Source: Streptomyces polyasparticus
Lineage (GTDB): Bacteria > Actinomycetota > Actinomycetes > Streptomycetales > Streptomycetaceae
Length of the DNA stretch: 64,000 bases
Assembly (NCBI RefSeq): GCF_014493765.1
Contig: NZ_JACTVJ010000023.1
Span: 62,001 to 126,000 of the forward strand
Direction: 5' to 3'
Positions 35,425 through 45,300 of the stretch are shown here, piece by piece (the stretch's first letter is position 1; each line of letters opens with the position of its first letter). Both the position numbers and the translations under genes were made by a program. A model generated the notes under the pieces. The model was not told the DNA's origin. It made no database searches and saw only the letters and a list, made by a program, of their open reading frames with translations.

Positions 35425-38100
35425 TCACACCCACGTCCGGGGGCGGAAACGGTTGGCCCGCTCCACCAGTTCGATCCTCTCGTCACCGCGCTGCGCCAGG
35501 CGCGCCAGCATCCGGTACGACCGTTCGAGCCCGAACCTGAGGCCCCGCTCGTCGAGGGTGCTGCCGAGCAGCCGGGAGCCCGAAGGTCCCTGCGGTGGCG
35601 CCGCGCCGCGGCTACCGGAGAGTACCCAGTCGAGCGCGGTACCCAGGACCTCGGCCGACAACTGCTCGCGGCGCACGGCGTCGAGCCCGAACTGCTGCAG
35701 CGCCTCGACCTGTCCCGCGGCCGCGGTCAGATCGTCGAGCAGCGGTTCGTGCACCGCCTGGTCCCGGAGCCGGGCCCGTACGGCCGCGACACGCGCCGCC
35801 GTGTAGTGAATGGATGCCTCCGGTACGGACTCCAGGGTACGCACCGCGCTGCGCCGGTCCCCGGCGGCCAGCTGGACGCGGGCGAGCCCGAAGGCCGCGC
35901 TCACGTAACTGGGGTCCGTGGTCCATACGAGGCGGTAGTACTCGGCGGCGTTGTCGAGCTGGTCGAGCACCTCGGCGCAGACGCCCAGGGCCAGCTTGGG
36001 GGCCGGTTCGCCCGGGAACGCGTCGTAGATCGCGTCGAAGGAGAGCGCCGCCGTCTCGAAGTCCCCGGTCGTGAGCGACACCACACCGCGGTACCAGACC
36101 ACGCGCCAGTCGTCCGGGTGCGCGCGCTCCAGGTTCTCCAACAGCTGGGCCGCGGGCGCCTGTTCGGTCATCTCCAACAGGGCGCGCAGCTCGCGCAGGC
36201 GCAGCTCCAGGGAGGTGGCGGGCGCCGCGTGCAGGGCCGTGATCAGCTCGGCAGGGGCCGCGGCCATCAGGCCCGCGAGAAATCCCGCGTTGGGGTCGCC
36301 CGGGTCGACCCGCGGCACGGGCAGGGCCAGGGCGGTCGCGGCGTGCGCGAGCGCCTTCACCAGGGAGCCGTGGGCCGCGGGTGCGGGCAGCGTGGAGGGC
36401 GGCGGGGCGCCGGGTGCCGAGGCGTACAGGGACGGCGGCGGGGGCGCGGCCCCCGTGGGGGACAGCGGCGCGGGCTGCGAGGGGATCGGGGGTGTGGCCA
36501 CGCCGGGGCCGAGCGCCGCTCCCGAACCGTTGGCTGCGGGAAGCGCCGCGGTCGGGAGCGCCGCCGTCCCGTTGCGCCGCGCCTTGCGGCCCGTCGGTAC
36601 CGCCCGCACGCCCAGCTTGGAGACCTCGCCGTCCTGGTCGCGGAACAACTCGGTGTCCGTGACGCGCACTTCGGACCCGAACAGCGTGGACAGGGCGGGC
36701 CGCGGCCGGCCCGTCTGGAGTGCCACGACTTCGCGCAGGACACCCGTCAGCTGCTCGGCCATCTCCTGCGCCGAGGAGAAACGGCGGGCCGGGTCGGGGT
36801 CGGTGGCCCGTACGAGGAGGCGGTAGAAGGACTCGTACTTGCGGAAGACCTCGATGTTGTCCGGGTCGGGCAGCGAGTCCACGAAGACGTTCGTATAGCC
36901 CTGGAAGTCGAAGGTCAGGACCGCGAGCGTGCGCGCGACCGTGTACAGGTCGGAGGCGATGGACGGTCCGACCTCGGCGACCTCGGGCGCCTGGTAGCCG
37001 ACCGTGCCGTAGATCGCCGACTCCTCGTCGTCCATGCGCCGGACCGCGCCCATGTCGATCAGCTTGAGCTGGTCCTCGGTCTGGATCGCGTTGTCGACCT
37101 TGAAGTCGCAGTAGAGGAGGTTGCGGCTGTGCAGATGGCCGAGGGCTTCCAGCGCCTCGATGCCGTACGCGCAGGCCTGCTCGACCGGCAGCGGGTCGCG
37201 CTTGCCGTCGGGGGTGCGCCGCCCGTTGGCGATCTCCTTGAGCGACTTGCCGCCCACGTACTCCATGACGATGTAGCCGTCGAGGGAGCCGGTGCGCTGG
37301 TCGAGGTGCTCGACGAAGTTGTAGATACGGACGATGTTGGAGTGCTCGATCTCGGCGAGGAAGCGCCGCTCGGAGATCGCCGCCTCCATCGCGTCCTGGT
37401 CGCCGGTGTCGAGCAGGCCCTTGAGGACCACCCAGCGGTCGGAGACCGCGCGGTCGACGGCGAGGTAGACCCAGCCGAGGCCGCCGTGCGCGAGACAGCC
37501 GACCACCTCGTACTGGCCGTGCACGATGTCACCGGCGCCGAGCTTCGGCACGAACGAATACGGGTGGCCGCACTTGGTGCAGAAACCCTCCGTACGTCCG
37601 GGGCGCTCACCGCGGGCGCGGCCCACCGGGGCGCCGCAGTCGGAGCGGCTGCAGAATCGCTTCCTCTCCGGCACCTCGGGGTTGTCCTGCACCATCGCGC
37701 GCGGGTCGGGCCGCGGCACCTGGGGCACCGAGACAAGGCCGACACCGAGCCGGCTGCGCCCCGACGAGCCGGCCGTCGAACCGGTGGACCGGACGGAGAC
37801 GCTGCGGGTGGACGTACTGCCGTGGGTCAGGCTGCGCGAGAGCCGGCCCGAGACCGAACGGCGCGACTGGGACGACCGCGACGAACGGGACGAGGAACGC
37901 GACGAGGAACGGCTGGAGGAGCGCGAACTCGACGAGGAACTGCTGTTCTTGCCGCCCCCGGTGATCCCGGTCGGCGGCGAGGACACCATCCCGTTCGGCG
38001 AGACGACCGGGGCGAGTCCGCACGTATCGCAGTACAGCTCGCCGCCGCCCATGTCCTCGTACGAGCCGGTGCAGTTCGGCCGCTGGCACTTGGTTTCCAC
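35425..38100 (-). CDS. pknG: PknG-like Ser/Thr protein kinase
   Basis: A protein of 891 aa (mycobacterial PknG is about 750). An N-terminal CxC-type ribbon is followed by an extreme Ser/Arg run (52-90), then a rubredoxin-like site (Cys150, Cys155, Cys174, Cys177). The kinase domain has AHGGLGWVYLAVD, Lys227 in VVLKGL, YCDFKVDN (Asp332, no preceding Arg, so non-RD as in PknG) and DMGA (Asp349). A Pro/Ala-rich linker leads to a TPR-like helical region (about 640-820). The GTG start at 38100 lies 2 bp after the stop of the upstream gene. In mycobacteria PknG answers to extracellular Asp/Glu through GlnH and GlnX and controls glutamate metabolism. The same partners are encoded upstream here. Confidence 0.88.
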   Translation of the reverse strand: METKCQRPNCTGSYEDMGGGELYCDTCGLAPVVSPNGMVSSPPTGITGGGKNSSSSSSSRSSSRSSSRSSSRSSRSSQSRRSVSGRLSRSLTHGSTSTRSVSVRSTGSTAGSSGRSRLGVGLVSVPQVPRPDPRAMVQDNPEVPERKRFCSRSDCGAPVGRARGERPGRTEGFCTKCGHPYSFVPKLGAGDIVHGQYEVVGCLAHGGLGWVYLAVDRAVSDRWVVLKGLLDTGDQDAMEAAISERRFLAEIEHSNIVRIYNFVEHLDQRTGSLDGYIVMEYVGGKSLKEIANGRRTPDGKRDPLPVEQACAYGIEALEALGHLHSRNLLYCDFKVDNAIQTEDQLKLIDMGAVRRMDDEESAIYGTVGYQAPEVAEVGPSIASDLYTVARTLAVLTFDFQGYTNVFVDSLPDPDNIEVFRKYESFYRLLVRATDPDPARRFSSAQEMAEQLTGVLREVVALQTGRPRPALSTLFGSEVRVTDTELFRDQDGEVSKLGVRAVPTGRKARRNGTAALPTAALPAANGSGAALGPGVATPPIPSQPAPLSPTGAAPPPPSLYASAPGAPPPSTLPAPAAHGSLVKALAHAATALALPVPRVDPGDPNAGFLAGLMAAAPAELITALHAAPATSLELRLRELRALLEMTEQAPAAQLLENLERAHPDDWRVVWYRGVVSLTTGDFETAALSFDAIYDAFPGEPAPKLALGVCAEVLDQLDNAAEYYRLVWTTDPSYVSAAFGLARVQLAAGDRRSAVRTLESVPEASIHYTAARVAAVRARLRDQAVHEPLLDDLTAAAGQVEALQQFGLDAVRREQLSAEVLGTALDWVLSGSRGAAPPQGPSGSRLLGSTLDERGLRFGLERSYRMLARLAQRGDERIELVERANRFRPRTWV

Positions 38101-38102
38101 GG

Positions 38103-39422
38103 TCAGTCCCCCCTACGGTCCGTCGGCTGTCCCTGATGCGGCACGCGGGGCGAGAGCACCTCGGCGGCCGCCTGCTGATAGCGGAGCACCGCCTGCTCGG
38201 CCACACGCAGGTCGCAGGGCGCGCTCCAGAGCATCCGGCGCGCCGCGTCATAGCGCTCGATGAGCAGCGGGTCCTCGGCGGCGCCGTGCCGGGCCACCTT
38301 GGCGCGGTAGGCGTCGAGCCGGCCGCGCAGCTCGGCGCGCACGGCGAGCGGCTGGGTCACCTTCTCCAACGACTCGCGGGCGCGCAGCAGTTCGCTCTCC
38401 GCCTTCTGCTCCAGGGATTCGAGCAGCGGGGAGAGCCGGTGCCACTGGGCGCTTCTGCGGTACTCGGCCGCCGTCGCCAGCTGCTCCTGCAGCGCGGTGG
38501 GCGGTCCGCTCACGGCGGGCACCTCGGATGCGGCGATCTTCGCGAGCACCTCGCCGCGGGCGGCCCGCGCCTCCGCGAGCGTACGGTCCGCGCGCGAGAG
38601 CAGATCGCGCAGTTTGCCGAGCCTGAGCTCCGCGTCCTGGCGTACGCCGAGCACCGCGTCGATCTCGCGGCGCACCTCTTCCAGGGCGCGCGCCTCACGG
38701 TCGTAGCGCTCGGTGTCGGGTCTGCCGCCGCCGGGCGCCGACGAGCCCGGCGTGGGCCGCCAGAACGCGAGCGGGTCGGACACCACCTGGGCGCGCAGCG
38801 CGGTCAGCTCCTGGGTGATGCGGTCGAGATCGTCACCGGCCGGGTGCTCGCCGGGCCGCACGCCCACGGCCTTGCCGAGCTCGCGGGTGCGGGCCAGCTC
38901 GGCGGAGAGCAGATCGATACGGGCGGGCAGCGCGGACCACACGGCGTCCGCGGCGACGACCATGTCGAGCGAGGAGGCGTACAGGCCGTTCATCCGCTCC
39001 ACGAGCGCGCTCAGCGTGAACTGCTCCGAGAGCCGTGAGGGTCCGGTCAGCGAAGCGGGCGCCCCCGAGGCGGGAGCGCCCCCTGCGATGGTCACCGACT
39101 CGCCGCGCAGCAGCTCGGTGAGCTCCACCAGCTCCTCGCGGCTCGGCCAGCGCCTGCGGCCGCGCAGCTCGCGGGCGCTGGTGAGTGTGTCGGTGTACGC
39201 GTCGAAGTACGCCCACAGACGGGTGATCTCCTGCTCCGCGGCGGCCCAGCGCTCCTTGGTGGTGCCGGTCAGCTCGGCACCTTCGAGGAGTCTGCGCCCC
39301 GCGTGGTCCTGCAGCGCGAGCAGTGAGGTCTCGATCGCCTCGTGCTCGGCGCCAAGACGTGCCAGCGCACGGTCCACCTCGTCCCGGTCCATGACGGGAC
39401 CGGCGGCTCCCGTGACGCCCAT
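38103..39422 (-). CDS. Coiled-coil-rich hypothetical protein in the kinase operon
   Basis: A protein of 439 aa, almost entirely alpha-helical with heptad-like Leu/Ala/Glu patterns (RLGAEHEAIETSLLALQDHA; EVRREIDAVLGVRQDAELRLGKL). It has no membrane segment or catalytic motif, and a Gly/Ser/Pro linker sits near the middle. The start at ATG 39422 has AGAGGTGA about 9 bp upstream. The gene is placed between the GlnH-like sensor protein and the kinase, 2 bp before the latter, where mycobacterial pknG loci as I know them have no equivalent. A scaffold linking membrane and kinase is a reasonable guess only. Confidence 0.6.
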   Translation of the reverse strand: MGVTGAAGPVMDRDEVDRALARLGAEHEAIETSLLALQDHAGRRLLEGAELTGTTKERWAAAEQEITRLWAYFDAYTDTLTSARELRGRRRWPSREELVELTELLRGESVTIAGGAPASGAPASLTGPSRLSEQFTLSALVERMNGLYASSLDMVVAADAVWSALPARIDLLSAELARTRELGKAVGVRPGEHPAGDDLDRITQELTALRAQVVSDPLAFWRPTPGSSAPGGGRPDTERYDREARALEEVRREIDAVLGVRQDAELRLGKLRDLLSRADRTLAEARAARGEVLAKIAASEVPAVSGPPTALQEQLATAAEYRRSAQWHRLSPLLESLEQKAESELLRARESLEKVTQPLAVRAELRGRLDAYRAKVARHGAAEDPLLIERYDAARRMLWSAPCDLRVAEQAVLRYQQAAAEVLSPRVPHQGQPTDRRGD

Positions 39423-39500
39423 CCGTGTGTCACCTCTCTGCAGTGCCGGACTTCCCGGCGGTTTCCTTTTCTCTGCGCCTCTGCCCCGTCAACTGCCCTG

Positions 39501-40577
39501 TCAGTCGCTGTACTTGGGCTTCGGCGGGGTCGCCGCGCCCAGGTCGTCCGCGAGCCACTTGCCGTAGGACTTCTGCCAGCCGTTCGGATCCTTGCGCCAC
39601 TTGTCCAGCTCGTAGTTGACGCGGCGCACCAAGTCCTCGGCCTTCGGGTCGTTGCTCATCGCGATGCCGTAGTACTCGGTGGCCAGCGGTTTGCCCTTCA
39701 GCTTGACCGTCGGGTCCTGTGCGGCCTGGCCGGCGGCCAGCGCGCTGTCCGTGACGACGCCGTCCACCTCACCGAGCTGCAGCCTTACCAGACAGTCGAG
39801 TTGATTGGCGACCACGAGAGGTTCATCGGCACCGTGGTCGTTGTCCTCAAGTGCTCCCTGCGCGGTGGAACCCGATGCGACGCAGAGCTTCTTGCCCTCG
39901 AGCGAGCTGTCGAAGCCGGTGATCTTCGAGGTCTCCGGGGCGAGCACCTGCTGGCCGGTCGCGAAGTACGCGGTGGAGAAGGCGACATCGGCCTTGCGCT
40001 TGCAGCTGATCGTCATCGTGCGCACGATCATGTCGACCTGGCCGGACTTGATCATCGGGATGCGCTGGTTGGTCGGCACGGCGCGGAAGACGATGTTGAC
40101 CCGCTCCACGCCCTTGTCGTCCTCGGACGTGCCGAATATGGCCTTCGCGATCGCGGTGGCCAGATCGATGTCGAAGCCTTCGAGCTCACCGGTGTTGGGG
40201 TTGCGGTAGCCCCACAGATAGCTGTTCTGGTCGATGCCGACGACCAGCTTCCCCTTGGGCTTGTCCGTACGGGAGTTGATCTCCTGGATCTTGGCGCCCG
40301 CGTCCGGGGAGGGGCCGAGGCTGACCTCGGGCTCCTTGTCGTCGCACGCCACCGCGTCCGGTGCGAGCGCCTGCCGCGCGTCCGCGACACCCTGGCCGCC
40401 CACTCCGGAAGGACTGTCGCTCACCCGTGGCAGCGGCAGCAGTGCGAACGCCGCCGTGAGCACACACGCGAGCGCCATCGCGGCCACTCCGCCCCAGCCG
40501 CGCAGCCGGGAGAGCGGGCCCGCCATGGCCATGGCCCGGATACGGGCCGTGTACCCCTGCCGTTCCGTAGCGCTCAT
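39501..40577 (-). CDS. glnH: GlnH-like solute-binding protein (Glu/Asp sensor)
   Basis: A protein of 358 aa. A basic N-terminus and one hydrophobic segment (GGVAAMALACVLTAAFALLPL) anchor or export it; I see no convincing lipobox. From about residue 110 it is a type 3 solute-binding protein: LVVGIDQNSYLWGYRNPNTGELEGFDIDLA, RIPMIKSGQVDMIVRTMTI, VDGVVTDSALAAGQ and YYGIAMSN. No amino-acid ABC permease or ATPase lies nearby. Instead it sits between a GlnX-like membrane protein and a PknG-like kinase, so a sensing role is more likely than uptake. The start at 40577 is 17 bp after the upstream stop. Confidence 0.83.
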   Translation of the reverse strand: MSATERQGYTARIRAMAMAGPLSRLRGWGGVAAMALACVLTAAFALLPLPRVSDSPSGVGGQGVADARQALAPDAVACDDKEPEVSLGPSPDAGAKIQEINSRTDKPKGKLVVGIDQNSYLWGYRNPNTGELEGFDIDLATAIAKAIFGTSEDDKGVERVNIVFRAVPTNQRIPMIKSGQVDMIVRTMTISCKRKADVAFSTAYFATGQQVLAPETSKITGFDSSLEGKKLCVASGSTAQGALEDNDHGADEPLVVANQLDCLVRLQLGEVDGVVTDSALAAGQAAQDPTVKLKGKPLATEYYGIAMSNDPKAEDLVRRVNYELDKWRKDPNGWQKSYGKWLADDLGAATPPKPKYSD

Positions 40578-40594
40578 GATCTCGTCGCCCCCTC

Positions 40595-42049
40595 TCACCG
40601 GTACTCCGACAGCCTGCGTCCGATGCCGAGCACGGCACCCGTCGCTCCGAGCACCGCGAGGACGGCGGCACCGACCGGCAGTCCGGTCATGGCCCCGCGC
40701 CCGTCCTCGGCGGCGCTCCTGAAGTCCTTCTGCTCGTGGGCGATGGCCTTGGCCAGCGAGGCGTCGGCGAGGTCGAAGCACTCGACCGTCGCCTTGCTCA
40801 CATCACCGTTGTCACCGATCACCCGGGCGAGCGCCTGGCTGTAGTCACCCTGGTTGTCCAGTTCGCGGGCGGCCGTGTGGCGCTTCTTCCACTCGGTCAC
40901 CGCGAACACCGTCTTGTCCACCGGCGCGTCGCCGGCCTTGTCCTCGGCGAGCTTCCAGGCCTGGCCGAGCGTGCCCTTCGTCTTGTCGCCGAGGGCCAGC
41001 ATCTGCTCCTGGAACTGCACGTCGTAGAGGTCCTCGCCGGCCTTCGGCTTGCCCTCGGGCACGGTGACCGCGCCGCGCGAGACCAGCGTGAGGTTCTCGC
41101 TGCTGCGGGCCTGGAGGATGGAGATCCGTGCGTCATTGAGCGCGTTGAGCGAGCGCACCCCGTCGTCGTAGGACCCGGACAGGCCGCTGTAGGCGAAGGT
41201 GTGGCCGACCGCGAGCCACAGGAGGACGACGGTGCCGGCCGCGGTGGCGACCACCATGCCGTGGTTGAACACCCGGTTCGTCCGCAGGAAGTTGCGCCGC
41301 TGCGCCCAGACCAGGCCGCCGATCGCGACCACGCCGAGCGCTATGGCCGCCCACGGATAGGCCTTGGCGTCCGCATAGTCCGCATTGAGCTGCTTCTTCT
41401 CGGCGTCGTAGAGCGCCTTCGCCTCGGGCAGCATCTCGTTCTGCATCAGGTCATTGGCATTGCGCAGATACGCGCCGCCCAGCGGCAGACCCTGGCGGTT
41501 GTACGTACGGGCCGACTCGATGCGCTCGGCGAACTCGGGAAGCAGCCGGTTCAAGTTCTCGATGTGCCGGGCGGATTGTCCGGAACCACGGCTTGCGCCC
41601 GCGGCGGTGCTGAGCTTCTCGGCCGCCATGTCCATATCGTCCTGATAGCGCTTGCGCAGCGTCGGCGACTCCTCGTTCGCCGCCAGGAAGCCGCTGGCCG
41701 CCGCCGTGTTGGCATCGGCGAGCGAGCGGTAGATGGCGGCCGCGTCCGAGGACAGCGGCGCACTGCGGTGCAGCACGTCGTCGGCTGCGGCCGATCGGTC
41801 GGCCATCTGCCAGGCCGTCAGGGCGCCGAAGGCGATCACGAGCGCCGCGATCACCGCGCCGATGATCCGCAGCCGCCCGGGCTCCGTGGTCGACGCGCTG
41901 CGCAGCCGGTCGGTCAACTCGGCTCGCGCGCTCCGCCGTTCCGGCATCACCGCAGGTCCCGACGGTGGTGCGCCCTGGGGCGGCACGGCGGGCAGCGTCG
42001 GCGCGGCCGGGGACGGCGGCGCCGCGCTGCCGCTTTGCGGGTATGTCAC
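40595..42049 (-). CDS. glnX: GlnX-like membrane signalling protein
   Basis: A protein of 484 aa. A Pro/Ala-rich cytoplasmic N-terminus is followed by a membrane helix (IIGAVIAALVIAFGALTAW), an outside helical domain of about 150 residues (with IYRSLADANTAAASGFLAANEE, sensor-like four-helix character), two more helices (WAAIALGVVAIGGLVWAQ; VVATAAGTVVLLWLAVGHTF), a second outside helical domain (ILQARSSENLTLVSRG) and a last helix near the C-terminus. Mycobacterial GlnX has the same four-helix plan and links GlnH to PknG. The GTG at 42049 has GGGGGAGG seven bases upstream. It is the first gene of the seven-gene operon. Confidence 0.8.
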   Translation of the reverse strand: MTYPQSGSAAPPSPAAPTLPAVPPQGAPPSGPAVMPERRSARAELTDRLRSASTTEPGRLRIIGAVIAALVIAFGALTAWQMADRSAAADDVLHRSAPLSSDAAAIYRSLADANTAAASGFLAANEESPTLRKRYQDDMDMAAEKLSTAAGASRGSGQSARHIENLNRLLPEFAERIESARTYNRQGLPLGGAYLRNANDLMQNEMLPEAKALYDAEKKQLNADYADAKAYPWAAIALGVVAIGGLVWAQRRNFLRTNRVFNHGMVVATAAGTVVLLWLAVGHTFAYSGLSGSYDDGVRSLNALNDARISILQARSSENLTLVSRGAVTVPEGKPKAGEDLYDVQFQEQMLALGDKTKGTLGQAWKLAEDKAGDAPVDKTVFAVTEWKKRHTAARELDNQGDYSQALARVIGDNGDVSKATVECFDLADASLAKAIAHEQKDFRSAAEDGRGAMTGLPVGAAVLAVLGATGAVLGIGRRLSEYR

Positions 42050-42383
42050 GCTTGACCTCCCCCTTGGTCATCCGTGGTCTTCCACGCGCAAGTATGGCCG
42101 CAGGGACTGTCATCCGCGCCATCGTTTACACGATCTTGTTCGAATTGCTCTAGAGCTGTGCACATCGCTTGAGAGCTGTGTACCAGGCGCAGCATGCACC
42201 GCCGCACCGGCCCCCGCCATTAATACGCCGCGAGGATGGGTTCGGTTCCATCGGTACGGGGGCTCCTGTCCCGAACGGCACAAAGGTGCCATGGCAGATC
42301 GTCGCCACTTCCGCCCCTGGCGCAACTCCCAACTCAGCCGCACCAATGGTCCTTTGGCCTGAATGCACAGGTAAGGGGTCGGG
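42050..42383. promoter_or_regulatory. Divergent promoter region, kinase operon / subtilase
   Basis: This 334 bp gap must hold the promoters of both flanking units. The most obvious structure is a direct repeat, AGAGCTGTGCAC / AGAGCTGTGTAC, at about 42152 and 42172, roughly two helical turns apart, which could bind a regulator. I could not identify a convincing -35/-10 pair on either strand, and I see no small gene. Confidence 0.35.
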
Positions 42384-45300
42384 ATGGCAAGACGGAGAAG
42401 ATCCGCGGGGACGGTGGCGGCCACAGCCGTCGCTCTGCTCGCGACCGGGCTGCCCCAGGCGGGCGCGGCACCGGGCGGCGAAGGGGACGCGGTGAACCCG
42501 CGGGACTTCCTGCCGCCCGCCACCAAGACGGTGACGCTTCTGAGCGGCGACAAGGTGTCGCTCACCGGGAGCGGCGAAGGGCTCCAGGTCACGGCGGTGA
42601 AGCCGGGCGAGGGCCGCGAGCACGTGGCGTTCTCGCGTGCGCGGGTCGAGGGCCGCGAATACGTGATCCCCGTGGACGCGACCGACGCGCTGGCCCAAGG
42701 GCGCCTCGACCGGGCCCTGTTCGACGTCACCACGCTTGCCGCCGAGGGCTACGACGACGCCTCGCGCACGACGATCCCGCTGATCGCGACCGAGCAGACC
42801 GAACTGGCGGGCGCCGCCCGCAGGGCCGCGTTCGACGGACTGGGACTGACGGCCCGTACGGTCAAGAAGTCCGAAGCCGCCGGCGTATGGCGGGACTTCC
42901 TGGAAGCCGCCGACGGGACGAGCCGCACCGCCCGGGGCACCAAGCTGTGGCTGGACGGCAAGGTCGAGGCCAGTCTCGACAAGAGCGTGCCGATGACCGG
43001 GGCGCCCGAGGCCTGGAAGAGCGGACTCGACGGCAAGGGCGTACAGGTCGCCGTGCTCGACTCGGGCACCGACGCCACGCACCCGGACATCAAGGACCGC
43101 CTCGTCGCCCAGAAGGACTTCACCTGGGACGAGGACCCGCAGGACTTCAACGGGCACGGTACGCATGTCGCCTCGACGATCGTGGGCGGCGGCCAGGCCT
43201 CCGGCGGCCGCTACAAGGGCGTCGCGCCCGGCGCCGAGCTGATCAACGGCAAGGTGCTCGACGGCGGCGGCAGCGGCTACATCTCCTGGATCCTCGACGG
43301 CATGCAGTGGGCCAAGGACCAGGGCGCCGACATCGTGTCCATGTCGCTCGGCTCGGACGCCCCCAGCGACGGCTCCGACCCGCTCTCGCAGGCGGTCGAG
43401 CAGCTGAGCGCGGACGGCGGACCGCTGTTCGTGATCGCCGCGGGCAACGCGGGCAGGCCCGGCTCCGTCGGCTCCCCGGGTGTCGCGCCCAGCGCCCTGA
43501 CGGTCGGCTCGATCACCAAGCAGGGCGAGATGTCCTCGTTCTCCTCGCAGGGCCCGGTGCTCGCCGACGCCGGGGTGAAGCCCGAGATCACCGCACCCGG
43601 CAGCGAGATCCTGGCCGCACGCGCCAAGGGCACCCACGAGGACGCGGCCGGCAACGAGAACTACCTCTCCCTGAGCGGTACGTCGATGGCCACCCCGCAT
43701 GTCTCGGGCGCCGCGGCGATCCTCAAGCAGAAGCACCCCGACTGGGACGCGCAGCAGCTCAAGGCGGCGCTCGTCGGCAGCGCGGACCCCGTGCGCGAGG
43801 CCGATGTGTACGCGCAGGGCGCCGGCAGCGTGGACATCCCCGCGGCGCTCGACGCCCGCGTGCAGGCCGCACCGGCCGCCGTCTCGGCGAAGCTGCAGGG
43901 CGACGCGGCCGCGGACGTCACGCGTGAGGTGACCTACCGCAACTCCGGTACCAGGGACGCCCGTCTGAGCCTCGCGCTCGACGGCGAGGCCCCCGTGAGC
44001 CTGTCCACCCGGCACCTCACCGTCCCCGCGGGCGGCAGCGCCAAGGTCACCGTCACGATCGACGCCGACCGCGCGGAGCCGGGCACGTACGGCGCCTGGA
44101 TCACCGCGCGCGGCAGCGACGGCAGCCGGGTGCGCACCCCCGTCGGCATCCAGGCCGAGCCGGACAGCGCGACCCTGACGCTGGCGCCGGGCGCGCTGCG
44201 CGACGGCGTGAGCCGCACGTACACCCATGTCGTGTGGCAGAACGAGAAGACCGGCGCCTCCGACATCGTGGGCTTCACCACCGGCAGCGAGCAGGTCACG
44301 CTGCCCGAGGGCGACTACCGGCTGCTCGCGGACGTCTGGGAGTACCGCGAGACGGCGCAGGGCGTCACCACCGCCATGTCCACCGTCTCCCTCGCCGAGC
44401 ACGTACGGCTCGACGGCGACGAGTCCGTGACCATCGACGTCTCGGACGCGAAGCCGGTGGAACTCGGCGTCGACGACCCGGCGATGCGGGTGGTCGGCGG
44501 CGGCGGCGCCCAGGGCCTGGTGTCCGACACCGGCACCGGTCCGACCGGGATGCTCACGCCGATCTTCGAGGGCGACTTCAAGGCGTACGCCGTGCAGAGC
44601 GAGCGGATGGAAGGTCTGAGCTACTTCGCGGGCGGCACCTGGGCGGAGCCGCTGCTTCGCGCGACGACGCTCGGCGACAAGCCCTTCGACATCCGCGTCA
44701 CCCCGTACTTCTACGCCCGCATCCACTGGGACGTCGAGGGCGAGGTCGTGGACGCGGGCACGGGCAAGGACCTCGATGGGCTCGAAATCGCCGACAAGAT
44801 CGTGCTCTTCACCCCCGAGCGGGAGGCGCCGGGTGCCGAGCGCACCCGCCGCTACCAGGCGATCATGGCGGAGAAGCCGGCCGCGGTGATCTTCGCCGGC
44901 TCGTGGCTCGACGCCGAGGAGGGCGACAACATCCTGGTCGCCGACGACTCCGGGGCGACCCTGCTGCGTCAGCGGCTCGCGGACGGACCGCTGCGGATGG
45001 AGATCGTCGGCAAGCGCAACTCCGAGGACGTGTACTTCACCTTCCACCACTCCGAGGACGGGGTGCCGGGCGGCGCGCGCTGGACGGACCGCAAGCAGGA
45101 TCTCGCGGCCGTCGCGCACAGCCAGCGCACGACCGGCTACCCCAACGACCCCAAGGGCGTGTACGGCTGGGTGACGTACGAAGGCGTCGTGCTCGCCCAG
45201 CAGCAGCTGGTCGTCCGGGCGCCGCACCGCTTCACCGGGCACTACACGCCCGGACTGCCGTGGACGACCGCCACGTTCGAGTACGCGAGCGACGAGGCGG

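Noticed and set aside
35749-38136. Plus-strand frame of nearly 800 codons opposite the PknG-like kinase
   Set aside because: No domain or start signal; the kinase motifs on the other strand account for the open frame.
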